The notes: generated by a model not told the origin, from the sequence alone. Shown: positions 17,705 through 27,363, numbered from the stretch's first letter. The stretch is DNA of 64,000 nucleotides from Akkermansiaceae bacterium UBA2381 (GCA_002344215.1 DDSV01000058.1:16157-80156); one strand, 5' to 3'. Translations and numbers: made by a program.

Positions 17705-19489
17705 TCAACGTTTCTTCCTCAAAAAGGTTGGAACGTCCAGGTCTTCTCCGTCGACAATGGTGGGATCAGTTTTGGCGAAACGCCCTTTTCCGCCGACGGG
17801 TTCAAGCTGAAGCATTTCCTGCTGCTGCCGTGCCTCATCTGAGGCGTAGGCAGGTGCAATGTCCTCCCGCGGCATCGCGGGTGGCTTGCTTTGGGGGAAG
17901 GTCGGACCGTCCGATGAGGCCGAAAGCGGGTCACGGGTTTTGATTCGACCGGTATTGCCGCTGCTAACCATTCGGGTCAGGGTGATCTTCTGGGAAGATT
18001 CGGTGACGGCCTCCACCCGATCAACTTCCGCCGGTTCATGGTCACCAAGCGATGGAGGGCGATTGAAATCCGGTTCACGTCCGGCATCCATTGCCCTCGC
18101 AATAGGATTCCGAAGGTCAGAATCGGCATCGTCTTCAACGGGAGATTTGAGCGCACGCAGTTCCGGCTTTCTGAGAACCGCAGGAACCGTTTCCGGGGAG
18201 TAGGATGGAAGCGGCTGAGTCGACTCAGCGAAATTCTCATCCGACAGGGGCTCAAAGATAGGCGACACATCTTCAAACTCGGGCTCCGGCTCCGGATCCC
18301 TCATCGGTTGAGCTTGCGTTCTCGAAAGAGGCACGGGCGGCCTGGCCGGTTGAACCTCCTCCTCCTCCTCATAATCCTGGATATTGAACGCTGCCTCGTG
18401 CGAAGGAGTGGACTGGCTCAGTGACGGTGGAGCATCGGAGTGCATTCCCAAACTGATCGAAGGAGCGGCCTCCCTGCTCTCATCCACGGACGTGCGCGAG
18501 GCGGAAGCGGCCGGGCCGTTGATCGAACTGATGATCGTGACGGTCAGACTGTTACCCAGGCGTTTGTCCGTTCCAGTCCCGAAAAGAATCTGCGTATTCT
18601 TTCCAACGTGTTTGCTGATTTCATCCATCACGAGTTGCACCTCGTAAAGAGTCATCGTTTCGCCGCCAGCAACCTGAATCAAAATAGCCTTCGCCTCTTC
18701 AAGGAGCTTTCCTCTGTCGAGCAGCGGGCATTTCAGTGCCTGCTCAAGCGCCTCATGCGAGCGATTGTCGCCCTTGGCAACTCCGTAACCGAAAAGACAG
18801 CGGGAGTCATCAGTATCGAGAGCGGTGAGGAGGTCATCCATTCCGATCCTGATCAGACCGGGACGGAAGACGACATTCATCGTTGCACGAATGCTCTGGC
18901 TGATAATTTTGTCTGCGGCAGCAAAAGCCTGGGTTACCCCGTCCTTCGGGACGATCAGCTCACCCATACGATCATTGTCAAAAGTGATCACGGCATTCGC
19001 GTACCGTCCGATCTGTTCAAGGGCTCTCCTTGCCTGTTCCATGCGGCGCTCGCCTTCAAACGAGAAGGGCATGGTTGCAAACACCACCAGAAAAACTCCC
19101 TCTTCCCTGGCAATACGGCAGACTTCGGGCGCCGCACCGGAACCGGTTCCCCCTCCAAGTCCAACACACACAAAAACCATCTTATTGTTTCTGACCGCCT
19201 GGCGGATCTCATCGACTGCTTCGATCGCCGCCTGCTTGCCCAACGAAGGATCCCCACCGGTCCCCATGCCCTTAAGCAAGGTGGCACCCAGCTGAATCTT
19301 TTCGCTCGAAACTGAAGTCGAAAGGGCCCTGACATCGGTATTCAAGGTGAGCAACTCCGCTTCGTCACTACCCTCCAAAGCCATGCGGTCGAGCACGTTT
19401 GCTCCGGCCCCGCCCACGCCAATGACCTTGATTCCGAACTCCGCCCTATCGGGAAAATCAGACAGTTCTGCTTGGTTATACTCGATCAT
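17705..19489 (-). CDS. ftsZ: Cell division protein FtsZ with altered T7 loop and long C-terminal linker
   Basis: 594 residues. The tubulin-like GTPase core covers about residues 18-335, with GVGGAGANVLDRM, NTDVRAL and the signature GGGTGSGAAPEV (112-122), plus FDNDRMGE. The T7 loop that normally reads N-x-D-F-x-D is RIGMDD at 214-219, so two of three conserved positions differ and only D219 remains. A disordered, proline/acidic-rich linker of about 240 residues follows, ending in a conserved-looking VPTFLRKKR tail, the position of the usual FtsA/ZipA-binding peptide. Start at 19489 is fixed by GGAGG at 19495-19499 with five-base spacing. It forms the division ring; last gene of the murG-to-ftsZ cluster. 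Confidence 0.95.
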   Translation of the reverse strand: MIEYNQAELSDFPDRAEFGIKVIGVGGAGANVLDRMALEGSDEAELLTLNTDVRALSTSVSSEKIQLGATLLKGMGTGGDPSLGKQAAIEAVDEIRQAVRNNKMVFVCVGLGGGTGSGAAPEVCRIAREEGVFLVVFATMPFSFEGERRMEQARRALEQIGRYANAVITFDNDRMGELIVPKDGVTQAFAAADKIISQSIRATMNVVFRPGLIRIGMDDLLTALDTDDSRCLFGYGVAKGDNRSHEALEQALKCPLLDRGKLLEEAKAILIQVAGGETMTLYEVQLVMDEISKHVGKNTQILFGTGTDKRLGNSLTVTIISSINGPAASASRTSVDESREAAPSISLGMHSDAPPSLSQSTPSHEAAFNIQDYEEEEEVQPARPPVPLSRTQAQPMRDPEPEPEFEDVSPIFEPLSDENFAESTQPLPSYSPETVPAVLRKPELRALKSPVEDDADSDLRNPIARAMDAGREPDFNRPPSLGDHEPAEVDRVEAVTESSQKITLTRMVSSGNTGRIKTRDPLSASSDGPTFPQSKPPAMPREDIAPAYASDEARQQQEMLQLEPVGGKGRFAKTDPTIVDGEDLDVPTFLRKKR

Positions 19490-19494
19490 AGAAA

Positions 19495-19499
19495 CCTCC
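19495..19499 (-). promoter_or_regulatory. Shine-Dalgarno of ftsZ
   Basis: GGAGG on the minus strand, five bases before the ATG at 19489. It decides the ftsZ start against an in-frame ATG further upstream at 19531. Confidence 0.7.
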
Positions 19500-19550
19500 A
19501 GTTTGTTTGAAACTCTGCATTTGTCAATCATTTAGGAGAGAAAACGCAAT

Positions 19551-20759
19551 TCAGCGACTCCCCCCGAAGATCTTTTCGATCTTTTCACCCAATTTGCTTA
19601 ATCTACCCTTCTTTGGTCTCTGCTCTTCTAGCAGTTGCGCGTATCGAATCAGCCCCACCGGAGTGGCATACTGAGGGTTCTCAAAGAGCGCGGAAGGCCC
19701 GGACATAGAACTCGAACCGGATTTTTGAACCGGAACTCCGAAGATTCCCTCAGTAACCTCAGCGATACCTTTCATCAGGCTGGAACCGCCCGTCAGGAAA
19801 ATCCCCTTACCGAGGCGATCAAGATACCCCTGCTTTGCGAGTGGCTCATGCACAAGGGAGAGCAACTCGTTGACCCTCGCGTTCATGATCTGATTGAGGA
19901 GTTCCTGGCTGACTTTTTTACCTGACTCTCCCTCCACAACCAGTTCAACATCGACAAGACCCTTCAAAGAGGCGCTTCCGTGGGTCACTTTCAACTTTTC
20001 CGCGCGAGCGAGGGGAATTTTCAACACCAGCGCGATATCATTGGTGATGTGGTCACCACCAATGGATACACAACCCGAGGCGACCACGGCGCCATCGACA
20101 AAACAAATGTAATCCGTAGTCCCTCCTCCGATATCAATGAGAAGCGCACCCTCATTCTTGGCCTCCCGATTCAGAACCACCTGAGCCGCCGCCACCGGTG
20201 AAAACACAATATCCTCGACCTCCAGGGGCACCTCGCGAACACACTTGATCGCATTCTGAATCCGGGTTTTTACCCCATGGATGATGTGGTAATCCGCTTC
20301 CAGTTTCTGGCCGAGCATACCGATAGGATTCGGAATTCGATCCTGACCGTCAACATAATAGTGCTGAATAATGGAATGGATGTAGCCATTCTCCTTCGGC
20401 AAAGGAACATCACGGGCAATCTTCTTCACCTCGTCGAGGTCTTCGGAAGTGATCTCCATTTGCTCGTCCGCCACCCGGATGGTGCCGCGGTTATTCAAGC
20501 TCTGGATATGTGAACCGGTAACGGCCAGGAACACGGTGTTTACCTCCACATCACTCCTTTCCTCCGCCCGCATCAGGGCGTCGTGAAGACAGGTCTGAAC
20601 CGTCTCGGGATCTACGATCTCCCCCTTGCGAACCCCGGCCGAGGGGTGCTGGCCGACGCCAAGAATCTTGATGGCCCCGTCACTCCGGACCTCTCCGACC
20701 ACCATACACACCTTTGATGTGCCGATCTCAAGTCCGACATAAATGTTTGAGGAAGCCAT
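19551..20759 (-). CDS. ftsA: Cell division protein FtsA
   Basis: 402 residues of the actin-like FtsA family: phosphate-1 motif VGLEIGTSKVCMVVGE at the start, the 1C-domain region KGEIVDPETV, phosphate-2 motif LLIDIGGGTTDYICFVDG, and adenosine motif IFLTGGSSLMKGI. The C-terminus LSKLGEKIEKIFGGSR is a basic amphipathic helix, the expected membrane-targeting anchor. It tethers FtsZ filaments to the membrane. It lies between ftsQ (23 bases upstream) and ftsZ (61 bases downstream), the classic order. Confidence 0.95.
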   Translation of the reverse strand: MASSNIYVGLEIGTSKVCMVVGEVRSDGAIKILGVGQHPSAGVRKGEIVDPETVQTCLHDALMRAEERSDVEVNTVFLAVTGSHIQSLNNRGTIRVADEQMEITSEDLDEVKKIARDVPLPKENGYIHSIIQHYYVDGQDRIPNPIGMLGQKLEADYHIIHGVKTRIQNAIKCVREVPLEVEDIVFSPVAAAQVVLNREAKNEGALLIDIGGGTTDYICFVDGAVVASGCVSIGGDHITNDIALVLKIPLARAEKLKVTHGSASLKGLVDVELVVEGESGKKVSQELLNQIMNARVNELLSLVHEPLAKQGYLDRLGKGIFLTGGSSLMKGIAEVTEGIFGVPVQKSGSSSMSGPSALFENPQYATPVGLIRYAQLLEEQRPKKGRLSKLGEKIEKIFGGSR

Positions 20760-20782
20760 TAAAATTCAGATACCTTGAAAGT

Positions 20783-21835
20783 CTATCCCCCTTTCAAAAT
20801 AGAGCGCAAGTGTTTTTCGTGCTCATCCGGGCCCTTTTGCCCCTTCACGCTATCAACGGATTCCGGGTTTTCCATGCCGGATCCGCCCGATTCAGGGGAT
20901 GTCGAGGAGATATCGGACTCAAGAAACGTGACCGGGATATTTTTTTCAGCCACGACGTTTACTGTGGCAAGGCTCTGACCGGAACCGGCGGTTTGCTCCA
21001 TGATCAGCGCCAGATCATCAAGACCCCGGGAAAAATCGAACACGCCATAGGTCACACTCAGTTCATTCTGATAGACACATTCGATTGCCCATTCGTCACG
21101 AACCTTCAATTCCACTACGGTCATGCCGTGATCGATGAAGCGGCGATCACTTTCAATGATCAACTTCAGCCCGGCTCGAGCCGCCTGAGACTCAATCCTC
21201 GTGCCTTCGGTCGGTTCCGCCATTTTGAATAGCTCCACCACAGGGAGAGACTTCATCCCGTCGTTCAGATCAAGGCAACGAAAGAGGTAGCCTTCCTCAT
21301 CCATCAGGAACCCCCGCTCCATATCCCAGGGTCGGATCCCCAGGGGAGGCGAGCAAAGCCAGGCTACCGGCATGCGCTCACGCACCACCAGATTGAGCCG
21401 ATCCGGCATCTCCCGACTCACCGATACCTTCTCCACCTGTGGCAATTTCTCGATCTGCTGCCGGATGGCATTGAGATCAAGCTTCATCAGATTCATCCCG
21501 GCCGACACGTTCGCAATCTCTGCGAGGCGGGCTTCACTCAGAACTCCGTCTGTTTTCACAATCAAACTGCGGAGGGTAAACTCCTCGTTGTGGAAAAAAA
21601 TCTGCTCATACGACCACTTCGCCGCAAGAGGCAGGCTCAGCGCAAGTGATGCCATCGCGAGCACGCCAATCATCACGGTCTTACGCCTGGATTTGGCCCT
21701 TGCGGGAAGCTTGGGAGGAGCAAGGTCTGCCTCAATCACAAACCAATCAGCGGAATCGTCCTCAACCCTCTTCCGGGCGAGTGAGAATCCTAACTGTTTC
21801 TTACGATTGGTGGCGCTTCCCGTTTTCTTTCGCAT
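20783..21835 (-). CDS. ftsQ: Cell division protein FtsQ
   Basis: 350 residues with a cytoplasmic basic N-terminus (about 1-50), one membrane segment (VMIGVLAMASLALSLPLA, about 50-68), a POTRA domain (FTLRSLIVKTDGVLSEARLA through VSVSREMPDRLNLVVRERMP) and the FtsQ beta domain. Sequence conservation in this family is low; the identification rests on topology, POTRA pattern and place between ddl and ftsA. The start overlaps the ddl stop by one base (TAATG). The C-terminal acidic/serine-rich tail (about 310-350) is likely disordered. It connects divisome assembly with peptidoglycan synthesis. Confidence 0.88.
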   Translation of the reverse strand: MRKKTGSATNRKKQLGFSLARKRVEDDSADWFVIEADLAPPKLPARAKSRRKTVMIGVLAMASLALSLPLAAKWSYEQIFFHNEEFTLRSLIVKTDGVLSEARLAEIANVSAGMNLMKLDLNAIRQQIEKLPQVEKVSVSREMPDRLNLVVRERMPVAWLCSPPLGIRPWDMERGFLMDEEGYLFRCLDLNDGMKSLPVVELFKMAEPTEGTRIESQAARAGLKLIIESDRRFIDHGMTVVELKVRDEWAIECVYQNELSVTYGVFDFSRGLDDLALIMEQTAGSGQSLATVNVVAEKNIPVTFLESDISSTSPESGGSGMENPESVDSVKGQKGPDEHEKHLRSILKGG

Positions 21836-22764
21836 TAACTGAAATTAAGCGAAAGTTTAATAATTTTCAAACAGAGAGTTGCGTAATCCATGCCCACCGC
21901 TGCCGCCGCCTTCGGGAGCAAGCTGCTTTGAGTCATTCCCGGGATGGTATTCACTTCGAGGACAAAGGGAGTCGAGTCGGATTCCCGCAGGAGAACGTCG
22001 ACCCGGGAATAGACTTCAACCCCGAGCGAACGATGCGCCTTCAGGGCCTCGGCCTGGACGGCCCTGGTGACCTCATCCGGGAGGTCGGCCGGACAAAAAT
22101 AGTCCGTTCCACCCGATCCCGTCATCCACGGATATTTGTTTGAGATGTCATAGAATCCCGACCGCGGCTGGATGTGGATGATGGGAAGCACCTCGTCCCC
22201 GACGATACCAACGGTCAGTTCTTTGCCGGAGATGAGTTCCTCAACGAGGAGATCGTCCGAGAATTTCGACGCATCCGTGAAAGCCGCCTCCCACTGATCG
22301 GCGGAGCGGACCAGATGGACACCGACGCTGGAGCCCTCGCGAGGGGGTTTCACGACACAGGGAATCCCGATGGAGGCCGATGGCTGGTCGGTGAGGGAAG
22401 CATAGATTACCTCTGAAGCTGGAGTGATTACCCCTGCGGCAAGGAAGCATTGTTTGCTGAGAACCTTGTCGAAGGCAGTCTCCGAACTCACCCGTCGAGC
22501 TCCGGTGTAGGGAATTCCGCGCCGCTCCATCTCGGCCTGGAGCTTGCCGTCTTCACCAAAGGTGCCGTGGATCACATTAAAACCAAGATCCACATCGGCC
22601 GGCAACTCAAAGTCCGGCCCGGACACATCGACAAGGGTCACCTTCCCCACCCTGCCCTCAAGGGCTCCGACGACCCCCTTTGCCGAAGCGAGCGAGACTT
22701 CGCGTTCCGATCCAGGACCGCCTGCGAGGACGGCGACATGCAGGGTTTCGATGGATTTGTTCAT
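21835..22764 (-). CDS. ddl: D-alanine--D-alanine ligase
   Basis: 309 residues, the short bacterial DdlB-type length. ATP-grasp features: AGGPGSEREVSLAS at the N-terminus, the central IPCVVKPPREGSSVGVHLV loop, the EELISGKELTVGIVGDE strand and the C-terminal metal-binding FVLEVNTIPGMTQSSLLPKA. It makes the D-Ala-D-Ala dipeptide for peptidoglycan. It sits between the murC/murB fusion and ftsQ, as in many dcw clusters, and is coupled to ftsQ by a one-base overlap. Confidence 0.95.
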   Translation of the reverse strand: MNKSIETLHVAVLAGGPGSEREVSLASAKGVVGALEGRVGKVTLVDVSGPDFELPADVDLGFNVIHGTFGEDGKLQAEMERRGIPYTGARRVSSETAFDKVLSKQCFLAAGVITPASEVIYASLTDQPSASIGIPCVVKPPREGSSVGVHLVRSADQWEAAFTDASKFSDDLLVEELISGKELTVGIVGDEVLPIIHIQPRSGFYDISNKYPWMTGSGGTDYFCPADLPDEVTRAVQAEALKAHRSLGVEVYSRVDVLLRESDSTPFVLEVNTIPGMTQSSLLPKAAAAVGMDYATLCLKIIKLSLNFS

Positions 22765-22832
22765 GAAAATGGAATGAAAACGTTGGTGACTTTTTGCGAT
22801 GGAAAAGGGTTCAGATCGTGATCCAACCGGGT

Positions 22833-25145
22833 TTACACCGGCTCATCCTGACCGATGATCTGGACCTCGGTCTCAAGTTCGATACTGCGTTCCTTCAACG
22901 CGACGGCCTTGATTTCAGCGATGAGATCGAGCACTTCGCGAGCGGTTGCGCCACCCTCGTTGACGATGAAATTTCCATGGACCTCGCTGACTTTGGCAGG
23001 CCCGACGCTCTTGTTTTTCAGACCCATTTGATCGACGAGCTGACCCGCCCCGATGGAATCGGGATTCTTGAAAACACAACCGGCACTGGCGGCAACCGGC
23101 TGTGAGGTCTTCCGCTTTTCCTTCGAAGCGTTCATTCGTGTCGCAATCTCCTCATCTGCCGCAGGCGTACCCTTGAAGACAGCAGAAACAGCGATGTTGT
23201 GAGCGAGTTCCGGAACGTGGCGGTAGTAATGCCGGATGTCTCCCACGGCTTTCTCGAAAATAGTTCCCTGGGCGTCGACCAAGCGCACGCTCACGACCTG
23301 ATCGAATGTCTCCGCCCCCATCGCCCCCGCGTTCATCCGCAAGCTGCCGCCGACGTTGCCCGGGATTCCCTCCATCCACTCGAAATCACCGAGACCGGCC
23401 GACTGCGCGGCAGCGGCGAGAGCCTTCAGTTTCACCCCGGCTCCCGCGCTGATCGTATTGCCTTCGACGTGAATCTCGGTGAACTCGCCGCGCACAGGAT
23501 TGACGACCACGCCGGGAATCCCCCCATCCCTCACAAGCAGGTTGGAACCGCGCCCGACTACCCGCAGCGGAATCCCGCTATCGGCGCAAAATCGCACAAT
23601 GCGGGCGAGACCGTCAACCGTAGCGGGCTCAATCCAGAATTGAGCAGGTCCCCCGACCTTCATCGTGGTGTGCCGGCGCATCGGCTCATAAAGCTTTAAA
23701 ACCCCGGCGGATTCACCCAGTGTTTCGCGGAGCCGGTCAAGCGTTCCGAGATCCCTTGCGAGGCGAGTTCCGACTTCGTGAATATTTCCCGCTCCGAGGG
23801 TGATGACCCAATCGCCCGGCTCAAGACGCTGGCCGACCGCGAGGTGGAGATCATTGAGGTTCGGATGAAAGGTGACCTTTTCGACCTCCCCGTTTTCGAG
23901 CACGGCATCAACAATCGTCTGTCCCGATACCCCCGGTATGGGCGCTTCGCTGGCGGCATAGACATCGGTGACCCAGAGTTCATCGACCCCTTCAAAGCAA
24001 GTCCCGAACTCATCCCGAAGCAGTTGGGTGCGGGTGTAGCGATGGGGCTGGAATAGCACAATGAGCCGTCCCGCGTGCTGCGAGCGCGCCGTCTGGATCG
24101 TTGCCGCGATCTCGGTGGGATGGTGTCCGTAATCGTCGACGACCGTAACCCGATCACTGAGACGCTTCAGTTCAAAGCGACGTTTCGCCCCCCGGAAGGA
24201 ACCAAGAGCCTCGTCGAGACGGTCAAAGGAAACTCCGACTTCAAGAGCAAGGGCAATCACGGCGAGGGCGTTAAGAACGTTGTGTCGTCCTGGAATTCCG
24301 AGCCGGACGCGCCCGATCTCTTCACCACGCTGCCGCACGGTGAACTCAGTCCCCGCTCCGCGTGGTGAGAGATCGCTGGCGGAAATGTCGTGCTCGCGAC
24401 TCCATCCGTAACTGATCGCGTTGGACCGCTCCTGACAAACCCTCCTCGCGTGAAGATCCTCGCCGCAATAGATGATCTTTCCTGCGGTCTGATCACAGAA
24501 CTGCCCGAAGACGGCGCAGATCGCGTCGATCCCGTCATAAAAATCGAGATGCTCGGCCTCGACGTTGAGGAGAATGGCATGCTCGGGATGAAAATTCACG
24601 AGAGTGCCGTCGCTCTCATCCCCCTCGGCAACAAAATACTCCCCCTTCTCATCCCAGTTTGCGTTCGTTCCGAGGATGGGAATCTCGGCCCCGACGTAGT
24701 GTGAGGGCGACTTTGCACCGACTTTGAGAACGTGAGCGGCGAGGGAGGAGGTAGTCGTTTTCCCGTGGGTTCCGGCAACCACAATGCCCTTCTTCCCCAA
24801 CATAATCGCCGAAAGCGCCTCGGCCCGCCGCAGAAGCGGAATACCGCGTTTCACCGCTTCGTCGTAGGAGGCGTTGCCCGGTTTGATCGCACTGGAGTAG
24901 ATCACGGCATCGGCCCCGACCACGGCTTCCGCCGAATGGGGACTGGAAAACTGGAGGCCCGCCTTTTCAAGACGCTCGGTCTCGCGCGAAGTCACCTTGT
25001 CGGAGCCCGAGACCCGGTGCCCCAGCCCGAGAAGGAGTGAGGCGAGACCGCTCATACCCGAACCGGCGACGCCGATGAGATGGACACGAAGGGGTTCGTC
25101 ACGTTTGGCAATACGCACTCCCCACTCTTTACAAAGATCACTCAT
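22833..25145 (-). CDS. murC/murB: MurC-MurB fusion: UDP-MurNAc--L-Ala ligase / UDP-MurNAc dehydrogenase
   Basis: 770 residues joining two enzymes that are usually separate. Residues about 1-460 are MurC: VHLIGVAGSGMSGLA, ATP-binding GTHGKTTTSSLA (125-136), VDDYGHHPTEIAATIQTA and HRYTRT. Residues about 475-770 are MurB: MKVGGPAQFW, GRGSNLLVRDGGIPG, IPGNVGGSLRMNAGAMG and AGCVFKNPDSIGAGQLVD. In the last motif a cysteine stands where E. coli MurB has its catalytic serine, a variation seen in other type II MurB proteins. It acts in the cytoplasmic steps of peptidoglycan precursor synthesis. MurC-MurB fusions are known in Verrucomicrobia and Chlamydiae-related groups. In line with murG 41 bases upstream. 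Confidence 0.95.
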   Translation of the reverse strand: MSDLCKEWGVRIAKRDEPLRVHLIGVAGSGMSGLASLLLGLGHRVSGSDKVTSRETERLEKAGLQFSSPHSAEAVVGADAVIYSSAIKPGNASYDEAVKRGIPLLRRAEALSAIMLGKKGIVVAGTHGKTTTSSLAAHVLKVGAKSPSHYVGAEIPILGTNANWDEKGEYFVAEGDESDGTLVNFHPEHAILLNVEAEHLDFYDGIDAICAVFGQFCDQTAGKIIYCGEDLHARRVCQERSNAISYGWSREHDISASDLSPRGAGTEFTVRQRGEEIGRVRLGIPGRHNVLNALAVIALALEVGVSFDRLDEALGSFRGAKRRFELKRLSDRVTVVDDYGHHPTEIAATIQTARSQHAGRLIVLFQPHRYTRTQLLRDEFGTCFEGVDELWVTDVYAASEAPIPGVSGQTIVDAVLENGEVEKVTFHPNLNDLHLAVGQRLEPGDWVITLGAGNIHEVGTRLARDLGTLDRLRETLGESAGVLKLYEPMRRHTTMKVGGPAQFWIEPATVDGLARIVRFCADSGIPLRVVGRGSNLLVRDGGIPGVVVNPVRGEFTEIHVEGNTISAGAGVKLKALAAAAQSAGLGDFEWMEGIPGNVGGSLRMNAGAMGAETFDQVVSVRLVDAQGTIFEKAVGDIRHYYRHVPELAHNIAVSAVFKGTPAADEEIATRMNASKEKRKTSQPVAASAGCVFKNPDSIGAGQLVDQMGLKNKSVGPAKVSEVHGNFIVNEGGATAREVLDLIAEIKAVALKERSIELETEVQIIGQDEPV

Positions 25146-25186
25146 TTGGACAGCTCACACAGGATACGGATAGTTCAGGAAGGAGT

Positions 25187-26296
25187 TCAGCGGTTGATAG
25201 CCTCAGCCACAACCTCACAGACACGATGCGAAGCATCAGGAACAACCAGCGTGGCGGCAGTCGCCTTCATTTTTTCAAGCCGCCCGGTATCGTTCATCAG
25301 ATCAATCATTTTTCCCGCAAAATTGTCTTCATTCAGGTCCCCCTGACGCCACAACTCAGCCGCTCCGGGCAGGGAAAAAATCTCCGCATTGGCAGTCTGA
25401 TGGTCGTCGGCCGCATAGGGATACGGAATCAGAACCGAGGGTATTTCATAATAAGCCAATTCCGTCAGAGTCGCGGCACCGGATCGGCAGACCGCCAGAT
25501 CGGCCACGGCATAGGCGTATTGGACCTCGCCGCAAAAATCACGGAGAACCCCGGCCTCAGGATTCTTATCATACGCTGGCTTGACCAAGTCATAGTCCGC
25601 CGGACCGCTGATATGAAGGATCTGGATTCCCGAATCCGTGAATTCAGGAAGCGACGCAGCGACAAGCTCATTGATTCGGCGGGCTCCCTGACTTCCTCCC
25701 ATGATCATCAGGGTTCTTTTTCCTGCTTGAAGGCCAAAGTAGGCAGCTCCCTCCTCGCGGGTTGGTTTTTTCGCCACGGCGGGCCGAAGAGGAGTGCCGA
25801 CCACTTCCACCCGCTTACCCATGCCGAAGTAGGGAGCGCACTGCTGGAATCCGACCAGCACCGCAATCGAAAACCGGGCGTTGAGGCGGTTCGCTTTACC
25901 CGGGATGGCGTTGGACTCGTGAATAAAGGTGGGAAGGCCAGCGAGTCGCCCTGCGAGGAGAGGCGCCGTCGAAGTGAATCCCCCCATTCCGAGAACAGCA
26001 TCCGCCTTGAACTCACGCAAAAGGCGTCGGCAGTCCCGAAGTGAACGGAGAAACCCAATCAGAAAGCCCGGCATCTTTAGCGAGAACAAACCCGGCATCG
26101 CCACTGAAGGCATCTTTTCAAATCGAAGGTGGGAATACCCCTCTGCCGCGAGTGCATCGATTTGTTTGCTGGAGATCAAAAGCAGGGCCTCTCCGCCCTG
26201 TCGGGTCCAGGACTCGGCCACGGCAATGCCGGGGAAGAGGTGCCCCCCGGTTCCCCCGCAGGCAATCACGAGGCGCTTTTCAGAAAAGTCGGACAT
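25187..26296 (-). CDS. murG: UDP-GlcNAc:lipid I GlcNAc transferase MurG
   Basis: 369 residues, GT28 family. The N-terminal glycine-rich loop ACGGTGGHLFPGIAVAE binds lipid I; GMGGFTSTAPLLAGRLAGLPTFIHESNAIPG, GGSQGARRIN and the donor-site stretch CRSGAATLTELAYYEIPSVLIPYP are all typical. It makes lipid II on the inner face of the membrane. It is the first gene of the cluster in transcription order. ftsW, murD, mraY and others are not upstream, so the dcw cluster is split in this genome. Confidence 0.95.
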   Translation of the reverse strand: MSDFSEKRLVIACGGTGGHLFPGIAVAESWTRQGGEALLLISSKQIDALAAEGYSHLRFEKMPSVAMPGLFSLKMPGFLIGFLRSLRDCRRLLREFKADAVLGMGGFTSTAPLLAGRLAGLPTFIHESNAIPGKANRLNARFSIAVLVGFQQCAPYFGMGKRVEVVGTPLRPAVAKKPTREEGAAYFGLQAGKRTLMIMGGSQGARRINELVAASLPEFTDSGIQILHISGPADYDLVKPAYDKNPEAGVLRDFCGEVQYAYAVADLAVCRSGAATLTELAYYEIPSVLIPYPYAADDHQTANAEIFSLPGAAELWRQGDLNEDNFAGKMIDLMNDTGRLEKMKATAATLVVPDASHRVCEVVAEAINR

Positions 26297-26412
26297 TTAG
26301 AAATTATCGGATTTTGCGTTAATTAAGGTTAATTTCAACTAATAGAGACCCGAAGGATCAAGTTTTTGTGCCGGGCCGCCAACTCCCCCCGGAATAGGAT
26401 GAGACTCGGCTT
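26297..26412 (-). promoter_or_regulatory. AT-rich leader upstream of murG
   Basis: 116 bases between the lipid kinase stop and murG, with an AT-rich core at about 26297-26345 in an otherwise GC-rich neighbourhood. A promoter for the murG-to-ftsZ cluster is likely here, but no -35/-10 pair with good spacing stands out. Confidence 0.3.
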
Positions 26413-27363
26413 CTACTCGGAAACAACCACCCTCAGAGCCGCGGGGAGCACTTTGATGATCTGGGGTGTTTTCGCGACGACATCCCCATCGACCTGAATG
26501 TCGAGAATGGGGTTTGTGCGTATTTCCACTGTCTCAACCGTCCAATGGGTGACCGCCTGGGAGGCGTCGAGATCAGGATCATCCTCCTTCATGAGGCGAT
26601 CCAGGCCGGTCATTTTCCCGGCCATCTGCACGATTCCCTCAATGCTGGCTTTCTTTAAAAGAAACACATCCAACTTCCCGTCATTCACATCGACTGAGGG
26701 AGCGAGAGTGAGCCGTCCAACTCCAACGGTCCCCGCATTGGCCACGACACAGGCAACGCCGCTTGAGCGAATGACTTCCCCGCCATCGAGAATGATCTCG
26801 TAGTCGGCCTCGGGGATCTCCTGGAGCATCTTGATTCCCGCCCAAACGTAGGCCCACTTGCCAAACTGATCTTTCAATTCGCGGGTTGCCTCCTGAACCA
26901 CTCCCACTTCAATTCCACATCCAATCCGGAGTAGAAAGGGGTGCTCCCCCATCATTCCCACATCAATACGACGGGTCAGATAACGTTCCCCGCAGATCAA
27001 GTCGCAGGCTTTCTCAAGTTGAGTCGGAAGGCGCAACTCGGTCGCGACAAGGTTCCCGGTTCCGCCCCCGAGAATGAGCATCGGTGTATCGGTGCCGACA
27101 AGACCGGCCGCCACTTCCATGACGGTGCCATCGCCTCCGTAAACAGCGACCACGTTCGCGCCCGCCTTGACCGCCTTCCTGGCCAACTCCGAGCCGTCAC
27201 CGGTTCCGTGAGTGATCGAGATATCCCATTTGATACCGGCATCCCGAAACGCCTGGTTTAAGATCGCCAGCAGCGGAATGCGACGCGAAGGAGCCGGATT
27301 CACGATAACGTGAACCGAAGCCGGCTTGTCCTGTTCGGTGATCTGTTCGGATTTACTTGCCAT
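26413..27363 (-). CDS. Diacylglycerol/lipid kinase-like protein (YegS/DgkB type)
   Basis: 316 residues. The DAGK catalytic domain shows VHVIVNPAP at the start, the nucleotide motif GGDGT at 76-80 with VMEVAAGL after it, and GGGTGNLVATEL from residue 99. The C-terminal beta-sandwich domain contains NAGTVGVGRLTLAPS. Family members phosphorylate diacylglycerol, phosphatidylglycerol, sphingosine or related lipids; the substrate cannot be read here. It is on the same strand as murG but separated by 116 bases, so probably its own unit or the promoter-proximal gene of a longer one. Confidence 0.85.
   Translation of the reverse strand: MASKSEQITEQDKPASVHVIVNPAPSRRIPLLAILNQAFRDAGIKWDISITHGTGDGSELARKAVKAGANVVAVYGGDGTVMEVAAGLVGTDTPMLILGGGTGNLVATELRLPTQLEKACDLICGERYLTRRIDVGMMGEHPFLLRIGCGIEVGVVQEATRELKDQFGKWAYVWAGIKMLQEIPEADYEIILDGGEVIRSSGVACVVANAGTVGVGRLTLAPSVDVNDGKLDVFLLKKASIEGIVQMAGKMTGLDRLMKEDDPDLDASQAVTHWTVETVEIRTNPILDIQVDGDVVAKTPQIIKVLPAALRVVVSE

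Noticed and set aside
18440..19315. Plus-strand open frame of 291 codons
   Set aside because: Antisense of ftsZ.
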